This document shows, one piece after another, positions 41,852-49,322 of a stretch of 64,000 nucleotides of DNA (positions within the stretch are counted from its first letter, which is position 1; every line of letters starts with the position of its first letter). The DNA is from Oscillospiraceae bacterium (GTDB lineage: Bacteria; Bacillota; Clostridia; Oscillospirales; CAG-272). The DNA is taken from assembly GCA_003343845.1 (NCBI GenBank), contig QAKK01000020.1:27342-91341 (forward strand), read 5' to 3'. The position numbers and the translations under genes were made by a program. The notes beneath the pieces are model-generated. The model searched no databases. It saw nothing but the letters and a program-made list of their open reading frames with translations, and had not been told where the DNA came from.

Positions 41852-43097
41852 ATCTGGATTGCATGTTGTAGAGCATCTGCACAGTGGATGCGCGATCAAG
41901 CAGCGCCGACGGGCGGATCGCACCCTCGCCGTCACCGTTGAACACGCCTGCCGCCGTCAGCGCGTAGACCGCCCCGCGCGCCCATGTGGGAATCGCGCTG
42001 TCGTCGGCAAATACGCTGACCGCTCCGTCCGTTTCATAGCCGAACACATTGTTGATCAGCACGGCAGCCTCGGCGCGCGTGATGCAGTCCTTCGGCGCAA
42101 AGCAAAGTGCGCCGTCCACCTCACGTCCGCCGACATAGCCCATGCGCTGTGCGGTCGCAATATAGGGGCGGTACTCCACCGCAATCTCGCCGTTGTCGGC
42201 AAACGAGGTCTCCGCATCGGTCAGGGTGGACACGCCGAGCGCCTTCATCACCATGGTGACAAACTCCTCGCGGCTGACCGCATCGGTCGGGCAGAAGCAA
42301 AGTCCGTTCTGATACCGCACGGCGGTAGCAATGCCTGCATCATAGAGCGCGATCGCCGCGTTTTCGCACCAGTGTCCCTCCACATCGGTAAAATGCGTGT
42401 CGCTCTTGCCGACATGCACCGATACGGTCTGCGTGCCGGAATAGTTGCCGTACTCGTCGCGTACAACAACGGTAAAGTCGTCACTGCCGGTATATCCGGC
42501 AGCGGGCGCATAAACATACGCCCCGCGTGCGCGGTCGGTCAGCGTCAGAATGCCGTGCGCCGGGTATTCCACGACCTGAAAATCAAGGCTGTCCCCCTCC
42601 GGGTCGCGGGCAACAAGATTGCCGTAGCACGCAACACCGCGATAGGTTTTGATCGCGGACGTCTCTGCAGCAAGCGTCGGCGCATAGTTGACGGTGTCAA
42701 GCAGATTCAGCGTGCACGGAATCTCAGTGTCGTCATGCGTAAAGGTGCAATTTGTATAGTGCACCTGTTCGTTTGCGGGGACAAAGCGCAGGACGGACAG
42801 ATATTCGGATCGGATGGTCTGCCCTTCGGCAACCTGCAGCGTGCCGAGTTTCAGCACGCCGTCACTTTCGGGCGGAAGCGCACTCACCTTGACGGAATCC
42901 ACTGCAGAAAGCCCGAGGCATTTTTTGAAATCCTGCTCGGAAAAATAGATGTCACTGTAGACAAGCCCGCTTTTGATCAGCGTATTTCGCTTGGACAGCA
43001 CATTCAGCGCGGGGGAAACGATGGCAGATGCCGATGCCGTGATCAAAAGGGCGCACGCGACGACAGCGGCAAGCAGCAGTCGAAAATTCTTTTTCAT
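41850..43097 (-). CDS. Secreted protein with cadherin/Ig-like repeat and three SLH domains
   Basis: A 415-residue exported protein with signal peptide (residues ~7-25). Residues ~35-145 are unassigned. A bacterial Ig/cadherin-like module follows (~148-230, DPEGDSLDFQVVEYPAHGILTL, YTGSDDFTVVVRDEYGN). Three S-layer homology domains run from ~235 to the end (FTDVEGHWCENAAIALYDAGI, PTDAVSREEFVTMVMKAL, PKDCITRAEAAVLINNVF, RPSALLDRASTVQMLYNM). SLH modules bind pyruvylated wall polymer, so it is probably a cell-surface protein. The ligand or enzyme activity is unknown. Confidence 0.9.
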   Translation of the reverse strand: MKKNFRLLLAAVVACALLITASASAIVSPALNVLSKRNTLIKSGLVYSDIYFSEQDFKKCLGLSAVDSVKVSALPPESDGVLKLGTLQVAEGQTIRSEYLSVLRFVPANEQVHYTNCTFTHDDTEIPCTLNLLDTVNYAPTLAAETSAIKTYRGVACYGNLVARDPEGDSLDFQVVEYPAHGILTLTDRARGAYVYAPAAGYTGSDDFTVVVRDEYGNYSGTQTVSVHVGKSDTHFTDVEGHWCENAAIALYDAGIATAVRYQNGLCFCPTDAVSREEFVTMVMKALGVSTLTDAETSFADNGEIAVEYRPYIATAQRMGYVGGREVDGALCFAPKDCITRAEAAVLINNVFGYETDGAVSVFADDSAIPTWARGAVYALTAAGVFNGDGEGAIRPSALLDRASTVQMLYNMQSR

Positions 43098-43170
43098 AAA
43101 TCAGTCTCCTTTGAACTCTTAGTATGTTCGTCTTCATTTTTTCCCGCAAAGCGGATTTTATGCAAGGATG

Positions 43171-43198
43171 ACCCAATTTACACCTGCCGCATAGAATG
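43171..43198 (+). promoter_or_regulatory. Putative mother-cell sigma promoter of cotJABC
   Basis: AC (43171-43172), 17-base spacer, CATAGAATG (43190-43198). B. subtilis cotJ is sigma-E dependent. The pattern recurs before yunB and the cysteine-rich gene. Confidence 0.45.
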
Positions 43199-43243
43199 AA
43201 AGTGAGCCTACGGCTCAATTCCGGAAAGGTTTTACTTCAGAAA

Positions 43244-43606
43244 ATGATGTACGATATGAATCAATACGGCGCCACACCGCGCGACAGACTGGATCCGCGA
43301 CTGTTTGACCAGCCTGCGGCAGCGACTGCCGCCGAGACGATGCGTCGGTCCGCGCCTGCCTGCGGCTGCAATGACGGCAGGATGATGCGCGAGGAGACTG
43401 CGCCGCGTCTGGAACGCATGGAGGAGACCCCCTGCGCACCGGATGCAAGCGATCTGATGCCCGCACTCGCGATGGTCTATTCGCCGCAGCAAAGTTTTCG
43501 GAACATTTACTGTGAAGAAGACGCGCTGATGCGCGGCACGATCTTTGAAGAGCTCGACAAGCCCTTCTACGGTCCCGCCTGCATGGGAGGTGGCTGCAAT
43601 GGTTAA
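43244..43606 (+). CDS. cotJA: Spore coat protein CotJA
   Basis: A 120-residue coat protein. The conserved C-terminal module LAMVYSPQQSFRNIYCEEDALMRGTIFEELDKPFYG matches CotJA. The N-terminal half is variable and carries APACGCNDG; the C-terminus is CMGGGCNG. The start is uncertain: ATG codons at 43244, 43247 and 43256 are possible and GGAAAGG lies about 14 bases before the first. The stop overlaps cotJB. CotJ proteins form an inner coat complex in the mother cell. Confidence 0.88.
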   Translation: MMYDMNQYGATPRDRLDPRLFDQPAAATAAETMRRSAPACGCNDGRMMREETAPRLERMEETPCAPDASDLMPALAMVYSPQQSFRNIYCEEDALMRGTIFEELDKPFYGPACMGGGCNG

Positions 43607-43934
43607 TATGAACGGCAGAAACACAAACGGCAGAAATATGAATGCCGACGGAAACAACCGCGGCTGCGGCTGCCGGAAGGACAATACGCGCGCCATGCTG
43701 CTGCGCCATGTGCAGATGCACGGCTTTGCCATGATTGAAGCCGGGCTGTATCTCGACGGGCATCCGGACTGCCGCCGCGCGCTGGAATACTTCCGCCGTC
43801 AGCGCGAACTCTATATGAAATACACCGCCGAATATGAGGCTGCATACGGTCCGCTGACCATCGCGTCGCAGACCGACTGCGATGCGTGGAAATGGGTGCA
43901 GGGACCGTGGCCCTGGGAAAGTGAGGCTAACTGA
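43599..43934 (+). CDS. cotJB: Spore coat protein CotJB
   Basis: A 111-residue protein with the CotJB domain (MHGFAMIEAGLYLDGHPDC, ALEYFRRQRELYMKYTAEYEAAYGPL, WKWVQGPWPWE). The N-terminal extension is Asn/Gly-rich and contains RGCGCRKD. ATG 43599 has GGAGG correctly placed and overlaps the cotJA stop. The stop overlaps the cotJC start, so the three genes are translationally coupled. Confidence 0.93.
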   Translation: MVNMNGRNTNGRNMNADGNNRGCGCRKDNTRAMLLRHVQMHGFAMIEAGLYLDGHPDCRRALEYFRRQRELYMKYTAEYEAAYGPLTIASQTDCDAWKWVQGPWPWESEAN

Positions 43935-44572
43935 TGTGGACCTATGATAAAAAGCTCGAATTTCCCGTCAAGATCAAAAATCCCGATCCCCGCGCTGCCA
44001 AAATCATCATCAGCCAGCTCGGCGGACCGGACGGCGAAATCGGCGCTGCCATGCGCTATCTGAACCAGCGCTATTCCATGCCCTATGACAAGGTCGTCGG
44101 CATCCTCACCGATGTCGGCACGGAGGAGCTCGCGCATATTGAGATGGTCGCAGCGATCCTCTACCAACTCACGCGGAACCTCACGCCCGAGCAGATTAAA
44201 AATTCCGGCTTTGACACCTATTTTGTCGACCATACGACCGGTGTTTATCCGCAAAGTGCGGCAGGCGTTCCCTTCTCAGCAGCGGCGCTGCAATGCAAGG
44301 GCGATGTCATCACCGACCTCATGGAAGACCTCGCCGCCGAGCAAAAAGCCAGAACCACCTACGACAATATTCTGCGCCTGGTGGACGATCCCGATGTACG
44401 CGAACCGATCAAATTCCTTCGCGAGCGCGAAGTCGTGCACTTCCAGCGCTTCGGCGATGCCCTGCGCATCACACAGGATAACCTTGACGCGAAGAACTTC
44501 TATGCCTACAATCCCGCATTTGATAACTGCGGCGACAAGGGCAAAAAACGCGGCTGCGGCTGCGGCAGATAA
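43934..44572 (+). CDS. cotJC: CotJC, manganese-catalase-like coat protein
   Basis: A 212-residue ferritin-like protein of the Mn-catalase family in the spore coat. Metal-ligand candidates are E35 (GPDGEIGAAMRY), E65 and H68 (TEELAHIE), a Glu in EDLAAEQKART and a His in REREVVHFQRF. The C-terminus KKRGCGCGR is an added cysteine tag shared with other putative coat proteins in this window. It may protect spores from peroxide; enzymatic activity of CotJC is inferred from the family. Confidence 0.95.
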   Translation: MWTYDKKLEFPVKIKNPDPRAAKIIISQLGGPDGEIGAAMRYLNQRYSMPYDKVVGILTDVGTEELAHIEMVAAILYQLTRNLTPEQIKNSGFDTYFVDHTTGVYPQSAAGVPFSAAALQCKGDVITDLMEDLAAEQKARTTYDNILRLVDDPDVREPIKFLREREVVHFQRFGDALRITQDNLDAKNFYAYNPAFDNCGDKGKKRGCGCGR

Positions 44573-44586
44573 ACTCCGCAATCCAC

Positions 44587-44622
44587 AAAAAATCTCCCGC
44601 AGACGGTCTGTGGGAGATTTTT
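44587..44622 (+). terminator. cotJABC terminator
   Basis: AAAAATCTCCCGCAGA/TCTGTGGGAGATTTTT stem (one G-T pair) with a three-base loop, 15 bases after the cotJC stop. Confidence 0.9.
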
Positions 44623-44649
44623 ATACATATATGCTATGCGTTTTATACG

Positions 44650-45525
44650 TTAAACCTCGTCCTCGTGACGGCTGAACTTCTGCTGCATGGCGTGCAGCTT
44701 CGACTTTGCGGCGCGCAGTGCCTCGCGTGCTTCCTCCAGGCGTTTCGAATCCTCCAGCTTCTGCCCGACCTGCTTCTTCTGCGCCTGTGCGGTTTCGCGC
44801 ACGAGCGCCTTAAAGCGGCGGTTGGCTGCCTTGAATTCCTTCTGTGCATCGTGCAGTCGCTCCATCATGGCATGGGGACGCGCCTGCAGTTCGGGATATG
44901 CCTCATGGATACGGCGCAGAAGCAGGCTGCGATCCTTCAGCAGCTCGTGTACACGATGGCTGATCTCTTCGGTATTATCGCCCTCCTGTGCATCGATCTC
45001 GCGGCGGACGATGTTCATCAGCGCATGCGAGGTGACAAGATCGGCAAGCATGACAATGACAATGCAGGCAGCCAGCGCATACAGCCAGACGGAGGGCAGT
45101 TTTTCGATCAGGCGGAAGTACACCGGGTCGATGATCCGCACGACCGCCACGCTTGCAATGCCGAACAGGATCAGATTGCCGATCCAAACACGCCCGTTCA
45201 GATTCATCGGCTTCCGACTGTAATCCCACCAGCGCGCATGGAACAGCTTCTCCATATACCAGCTTGTGAAATACTCAAGTGCGCCGCAGATGAAGAACCC
45301 GGCGAGAAACGTGTCCCCGATCGAGCCGTCCAAACCGACAAGTCCGCCGACGCAGACCGTAATCGCCACAACACCGCTGCCGTAGATCGGGCAGTACGGA
45401 CCGATCATAAAGCCGCGGTTGATAAAACGATGATACTGAAAATATTTGAGCGTGACCTCAATCATCCAGCCGACGATTGAAAAGATAAAAAACAGAATGA
45501 TCAGCTGACAAAGCAGTGTCTGCAT
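44650..45525 (-). CDS. CmpB-type (PF06541) membrane protein
   Basis: A 291-residue protein. Residues ~1-175 carry five or six membrane helices with FFIFSIVGWMIEVTLKYFQYHRFINRGFMIGPYCPIYGSG and EYFTSWYMEKLFHARWWDYSRKPMNLNGRV, diagnostic of the putative ABC-transporter type IV (CmpB) family. Residues ~185-291 form a charged coiled coil (KALVRETAQAQKKQVGQKLE). No ATPase gene is adjacent and the family function is not established. GGAG precedes ATG 45525. Confidence 0.88.
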   Translation of the reverse strand: MQTLLCQLIILFFIFSIVGWMIEVTLKYFQYHRFINRGFMIGPYCPIYGSGVVAITVCVGGLVGLDGSIGDTFLAGFFICGALEYFTSWYMEKLFHARWWDYSRKPMNLNGRVWIGNLILFGIASVAVVRIIDPVYFRLIEKLPSVWLYALAACIVIVMLADLVTSHALMNIVRREIDAQEGDNTEEISHRVHELLKDRSLLLRRIHEAYPELQARPHAMMERLHDAQKEFKAANRRFKALVRETAQAQKKQVGQKLEDSKRLEEAREALRAAKSKLHAMQQKFSRHEDEV

Positions 45526-45559
45526 GGCGCGTGCTCCTTTTTATCGGATTCTACCTTCG

Positions 45560-45588
45560 ATTATATTGAAAAAAGCGTTGCCTGTCAA
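45560..45588 (-). promoter_or_regulatory. Promoter of the CmpB-type gene
   Basis: Minus-strand TTGACA (45583-45588), 17-base spacer, TATAAT (45560-45565). Both boxes are consensus. Confidence 0.8.
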
Positions 45589-45604
45589 GCTGTTTTCCGT
45601 GCCT

Positions 45605-45668
45605 CGCACAAAATGCCGGAAACCGCATGGCAAATCGCACAAAAATCCGTGGCTTGCACAATAAAATT
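45605..45668. repeat. Three imperfect direct repeats upstream of the DUF1538 promoter
   Basis: CGCACAAAATGCCG (45605), CGCACAAAAATCCG (45636) and TGCACAATAAAATT (45655). Their starts are 31 and 19 bases apart, close to three and two helical turns, upstream of the promoter at 45694. They could be activator sites; this is weak. Confidence 0.3.
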
Positions 45669-45693
45669 TAATACTTCAACTGCGTTCCATGGG

Positions 45694-45722
45694 TTGCATC
45701 TACTCGTATTTTATGGTAAAAT
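45694..45722 (+). promoter_or_regulatory. Promoter of the DUF1538-PII operon
   Basis: TTGCAT (45694-45699), 17-base spacer, TAAAAT (45717-45722). Confidence 0.62.
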
Positions 45723-45761
45723 TGAATTGTATTTCATTCTGACCTCAAGGAGGATGCGCGT

Positions 45762-47303
45762 TTGATCAAACCCGACAAGTTCACCACGGCCAGATCTGCG
45801 GTGGCGGAAAAAGTAAAAGAATCTGCGGTCTCCGTTCTGCCGATCGTTCTGATCGTGACCCTGCTCTGCCTCGGCATTGCACCGACCAAACCGGAGCTGC
45901 TGCTCTGCTTTTTCATCGGCGCACTGATGATCGTGCTCGGCATGGGGCTATTCTCGCTCGGCGCGGAGCAGTCCATGACGCCGATCGGCAACAAAATCGG
46001 CACGGCGCTGACCAAGACGAAGAATCTGCCGCTGATTCTCGGCGTCAGCTTTCTGCTCGGCTTTGCCATCACCATTGCGGAACCTGACCTGCAGGTACTT
46101 GCGGAGACCGTGCCGCACATCAAAAACATCGTTCTGCTTGTGACCGTCGGTGTCGGCGTCGGCTTTTTCATGTCTGTCTGTATGCTGCGCATCATCACCG
46201 GTGCGCGCCTGCGCTGGCTGCTGATCGGTTTTTATGCATTGGTTTTTGCGCTTGCGGCGTTTGCTGACCGCAACTTTCTGAGCATCGCATTTGACTCCGG
46301 CGGTGTGACGACCGGTCCGATGACCGTGCCGTTCATCCTCGCCATGGGCGTCGGTGTCTCCAACATCCGAAGCGATAAACGCGCGGAGGCGGACAGCTTC
46401 GGTCTGGTTGCCCTCTGCTCCATCGGTCCGATCCTCGCGGTGCTGATCCTCGGCTTTTTCTATCGGGGCAGTGACGCGGTATCCGGCATCAGCGCCGCCG
46501 CCTACGGCGATACGACCGCCATCGGTCACGCGTTTCTCAGCGCGCTGCCCGCCTACCTGAAAGAGACCGCGATCGCCATGCTGCCGATCGTCGTGATCTT
46601 CTTCCTGTTTCAGTTTTTCCTCCTGAAGCTGCCGCGGCGCAGCCTTTTCAAGATCCTGATCGGTCTGTTGTACACCTATGTCGGGCTGGTTCTGTTCCTG
46701 ACCGGCGTTAACATCGGCTTTTCCACACTCGGCGCAGAGCTCGGCGCGGCGCTGACCGCCGGAAAGACCTACTGGCTGCTCATCCCGCTCTCCATGCTGC
46801 TCGGTTGGTTCATCATCTCTGCCGAGCCGGCAGTCGTCGTCCTGGAGAAACAGATCGAGACCGTCAGCGCGGGCGCCATCCCGGGCAAAGCCATCAAGCT
46901 CAGTCTCTCGGTCGCTATTGCGCTCGCCATGGGACTTTCCATGCTGCGCGTCATGACGGGTATCTCGATTCTGTGGTTTCTGCTCCCCGGCTATGCCGCA
47001 GCGCTGATCCTGTCCTTCTTCGTGCCGGACATTTACACGGCGATCGCCTTTGACTCTGGCGGCGTCGCCTCCGGTCCGATGACGGCAACCTTCATGCTGC
47101 AATTCTTTATGGGCGCCTCCACGGCACTCGGCGGCAATGTCCTTGCCGATGCCTTCGGCGTGGTCGCCATGGTCGCCATGATGCCGCTGCTCTCGATCCA
47201 GATCGTCGGCTTTCTGTATGAGCGCAAAGCAAAGCGCGTCACCAAAACGCCAGAAGTCTACGGCGACTTCGATGTTGTTGAACTGTGGGAGGATGCCGCA
47301 TGA
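45762..47303 (+). CDS. DUF1538 family membrane transporter-like protein
   Basis: A 513-residue polytopic protein with two homologous halves. The motif AFDSGGVTTGPMT in the first half recurs as AFDSGGVASGPMT in the second, and TIAEPDLQVL as SAEPAVVVL. Each half has five or six helices. This duplicated layout is that of DUF1538, an uncharacterised transporter-like family often linked to PII proteins. Translation starts at TTG 45762, eight bases after AAGGAGG; no in-frame ATG fits. The stop overlaps the PII-like gene. The substrate is unknown. Confidence 0.9.
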   Translation: MIKPDKFTTARSAVAEKVKESAVSVLPIVLIVTLLCLGIAPTKPELLLCFFIGALMIVLGMGLFSLGAEQSMTPIGNKIGTALTKTKNLPLILGVSFLLGFAITIAEPDLQVLAETVPHIKNIVLLVTVGVGVGFFMSVCMLRIITGARLRWLLIGFYALVFALAAFADRNFLSIAFDSGGVTTGPMTVPFILAMGVGVSNIRSDKRAEADSFGLVALCSIGPILAVLILGFFYRGSDAVSGISAAAYGDTTAIGHAFLSALPAYLKETAIAMLPIVVIFFLFQFFLLKLPRRSLFKILIGLLYTYVGLVLFLTGVNIGFSTLGAELGAALTAGKTYWLLIPLSMLLGWFIISAEPAVVVLEKQIETVSAGAIPGKAIKLSLSVAIALAMGLSMLRVMTGISILWFLLPGYAAALILSFFVPDIYTAIAFDSGGVASGPMTATFMLQFFMGASTALGGNVLADAFGVVAMVAMMPLLSIQIVGFLYERKAKRVTKTPEVYGDFDVVELWEDAA

Positions 47304-47965
47304 ACTATGTTATCTCGATTATCAACCCCGATTCGCTTGATCTTCTCTCCGCCATCTGCGAAGAGTTGTCCCTGCCGCTCTCGGTGATTCTGCACGGGCG
47401 TGGCACCGCCGTACAGAGCATGCTGGATCTGCTCGGCATTGAATCGACCGAAAAACGCGTTGTTCTTTCTATCGCAAACGAGGAAAAAACCAAAGCCCTG
47501 TTCACCGCCGAAAAGCACCGTCTGCACATCGGCGTCCCCGGTCACGGCATCGTGATTGCCGTGCCTGTAAAAAGTATCGGAGGAGGTAAAGCCGTGGCTT
47601 ACTTAAACGGAGACAGCAAACTCGAAAAGCATGCACCGACACTGAATTACGCCTATGAATTGATCGTGGCGATTGCAAGTGAGGGTTCGACCGACATGGT
47701 CATGAACGCCGCACGCGCGGCAGGTGCGCGGGGCGGTACCGTCCTGCACGGCAAGGGCACGGGCGCAAAAGATGCACCGAAATTCTATAACATCTCGATC
47801 GCAGAGGAAAAGGAGCTTGTCCTCATCGTCGCCGCAGCGGATCAGAAATCCGAGATCATGCGCGAGATCCTGCACAAGGCAGGTCCCGGCACCGCGGCAG
47901 GCGCCATCGTCTTTTCCCTGCCGACCACCGAGGTTGCGGGCTTCGGTTTACTTGAAGAAAACTGA
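47300..47965 (+). CDS. Tandem PII-like signalling protein
   Basis: A 221-residue cytoplasmic protein made of two PII-like ferredoxin-fold units. The first (~1-100) has VILHGRGTAVQSMLDLLGI and HIGVPGHGIVIAVPVKS. The second (~112-221) has ELIVAIASEGSTDMVMNAARAAGARGGTVLHGKGTGAKD and LVLIVAAADQKSEIMREIL. The second contains the glycine-rich T-loop-like segment of PII proteins. Its start overlaps the DUF1538 stop in ATGA, with GGGAGG upstream. By analogy with GlnK-AmtB it probably gates the transporter in response to a ligand; the ligand is unknown. Confidence 0.85.
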   Translation: MNYVISIINPDSLDLLSAICEELSLPLSVILHGRGTAVQSMLDLLGIESTEKRVVLSIANEEKTKALFTAEKHRLHIGVPGHGIVIAVPVKSIGGGKAVAYLNGDSKLEKHAPTLNYAYELIVAIASEGSTDMVMNAARAAGARGGTVLHGKGTGAKDAPKFYNISIAEEKELVLIVAAADQKSEIMREILHKAGPGTAAGAIVFSLPTTEVAGFGLLEEN

Positions 47966-47974
47966 AGGACACCG

Positions 47975-48020
47975 AACATACAAAAAAAGATTGCCGTAGG
48001 GCAATCTTTTTTTGTATGTT
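47975..48020. terminator. Bidirectional terminator, also inside a minus-strand reading frame
   Basis: GATTGCC/GGCAATC core with GTAG loop, flanked by seven A and seven T and extended to a 21-base stem. It ends the DUF1538-PII operon. On the minus strand it falls within the small frame that starts at 48089. Confidence 0.92.
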
Positions 48021-48089
48021 GATTGCAATTCTGCTCAACCGCTTATACCTTGAAAAAACGCTCAGAAATTGCAAGGTTTGATTGTCCAT
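48014..48089 (-). CDS. Candidate non-stop small peptide gene, about 25-36 codons before the terminator
   Basis: On the minus strand an ATG at 48087-48089 has GGGGAG five bases upstream and a promoter at 48140-48168. The peptide begins MDNQTLQFLSVFSRYKRLSR and is basic (seven Arg/Lys, one Asp up to residue 36). No stop codon occurs before the terminator hairpin (47975-48020), whose T run would end the mRNA near codon 36; the feature end is set where the hairpin begins. ArfA of E. coli and BrfA of B. subtilis are ribosome-rescue genes with this layout. There is no clear sequence match, and a non-coding RNA is equally possible. Confidence 0.3.
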
Positions 48090-48106
48090 TGTTTCTCCCC
48101 TTGCAA
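48023..48106 (-). ncRNA. Mutually exclusive hairpins in the minus-strand transcript
   Basis: TTGCAAGG/CCTTGCAA (48099-48106 with 48069-48076) touches the ribosome site. An alternative stem pairs 48063-48074 with 48023-48033. Positions 48069-48074 take part in both, so the two folds compete. This would suit an RNA switch or a small RNA about 150 bases long ending in the shared terminator. Confidence 0.3.
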
Positions 48107-48139
48107 ATCCGTACCCGTTTCGCGCAAAATAAATGTTAA

Positions 48140-48168
48140 ATTATAGCATTGATGAAACTCCTTGTCAT
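48140..48168 (-). promoter_or_regulatory. Promoter of the minus-strand small transcript
   Basis: Minus-strand ATGACA (48163-48168), 17-base spacer, TATAAT (48140-48145) with TGC before the -10. It faces away from degV. Confidence 0.6.
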
Positions 48169-48208
48169 CCGTCCTGCAAGATCATTTTCAAAAAATATAC
48201 GCAGAGAA

Positions 48209-48237
48209 TTGCAATCCATGCACAAATGTGCTATAAT
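48209..48237 (+). promoter_or_regulatory. Distal promoter of degV-fakA
   Basis: TTGCAA (48209-48214), 17-base spacer, TATAAT (48232-48237) with TGC before it. The implied leader is about 190 bases. A second, weaker pair TTGACT (48356-48361) and TTTAAT (48379-48384) could be a proximal promoter. Confidence 0.7.
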
Positions 48238-48433
48238 TTTTGTCGGTTGCCGCTGTCGGTTTACACCGCAAATCGAGTCTGTAGGATACACAGCAAAACC
48301 GTGATTTTTGTCGTGTGAAAGCGGTAATTCTAATAATTCTTAATGGATCAACCGATTGACTTTTCCCACGGCATCGCGTTTAATATAATATGTATATTTA
48401 TGCTGCCGCGGATCTGCGAAGGGAGTTTTCAAA

Positions 48434-49297
48434 ATGAACGATTTTATCCTCTATACCGATTCCGCATGTGATCTGCCCGAGGACATGCTGAAAAGCCTCG
48501 GCATTCACTATCGCTCGCTGACCTTTGCCTTTGAAGGCGAGAGTGAGCACGGCGACCGCGAAGTGCCCGCCAAGGATTTCTACGCAAAAATGCGCGCGGG
48601 CGGGGTCGCCAAAACAGCTGCGATCAACACCGAGTGCTTCCGCGAGGCGTTTGAGGAAGAGATCGCTGCCGGACACGATATTCTGTATATCGCATTTTCC
48701 TCCGGGCTCAGCACGACCTACAACTCCGGTCGCTTTGCACTGGCAGATCTGAAGGACAAGTACCCGGACCGCAAGCTGATCGCCGTGGATTCCCTCTGCG
48801 CATCGGCAGGCTTCGGACTCATGGTCTACCTTGCCGCCAAGAAGAAGGCGGAGGGCGCGACGATTGAGGAAGTCGAAAAGTTCGTGCTGGACACGCGGCT
48901 GCACATCTGCCACTGGTTCACGGTGGACGACCTCGTCTATCTGAAGCGCGGCGGACGCATCAGCCCTGCCGCCACGCTGATCGGCACGATGCTCGGCATC
49001 AAGCCGGTGCTGCATGTGGACAACGAAGGGCATCTTGTGAACGTCTCCAAGGCGCGCGGCAGACAGGCATCCATCCGCGCACTTGCCGATCACTACGGCG
49101 AAACGGCACTGGACAAAACGGGCGGCACGGTGTTCATTTCCAACGGCGACTGCATTGAGGATGCGGAAACTCTGCGGGACATTCTTGCCGAGGAATACGG
49201 TGCGAAGGTTGAACTGATCACGGATGTCGGTCCGGTCATCGGCGCGCATTCGGGTCCCGGCACGCTGGCACTGTTCTTTGTGGGCAGCGCACGTTAA
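48434..49297 (+). CDS. DegV family fatty-acid-binding protein (FakB-like)
   Basis: A 287-residue DegV protein; the family binds a fatty acid and presents it to FakA for phosphorylation. Visible are FILYTDSACDLPEDML, the Ser/Thr-rich lipid-binding loop in IAFSSGLSTTYNSGRFA, AVDSLCASAGFGLMVY, the YLKRGGRIS segment and GPVIGAHSGPGTLALFF. GGGAG precedes ATG 48434. The DAK2 kinase gene follows 25 bases downstream, which supports a Fak pair for exogenous or recycled fatty acids. Confidence 0.94.
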   Translation: MNDFILYTDSACDLPEDMLKSLGIHYRSLTFAFEGESEHGDREVPAKDFYAKMRAGGVAKTAAINTECFREAFEEEIAAGHDILYIAFSSGLSTTYNSGRFALADLKDKYPDRKLIAVDSLCASAGFGLMVYLAAKKKAEGATIEEVEKFVLDTRLHICHWFTVDDLVYLKRGGRISPAATLIGTMLGIKPVLHVDNEGHLVNVSKARGRQASIRALADHYGETALDKTGGTVFISNGDCIEDAETLRDILAEEYGAKVELITDVGPVIGAHSGPGTLALFFVGSAR

Positions 49298-49322
49298 ACT
49301 ACCGATACAAGGAGTAAGACTC

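Larger units (their letters stand above)
48021..48433. other. 413-base gap without a conventional gene
   Basis: The left part holds the minus-strand transcription unit described at 48014-48168. The right part holds the degV promoter at 48209-48237 and a leader of about 190 bases. No tRNA, known riboswitch class or 6S/SRP RNA signature was recognised in it. Confidence 0.7.

Noticed and set aside
48021..48433. 6S RNA, SRP RNA or T-box in the gap
   Set aside because: No long closed-bubble hairpin, no SRP loop sequence and no T-box core could be found.
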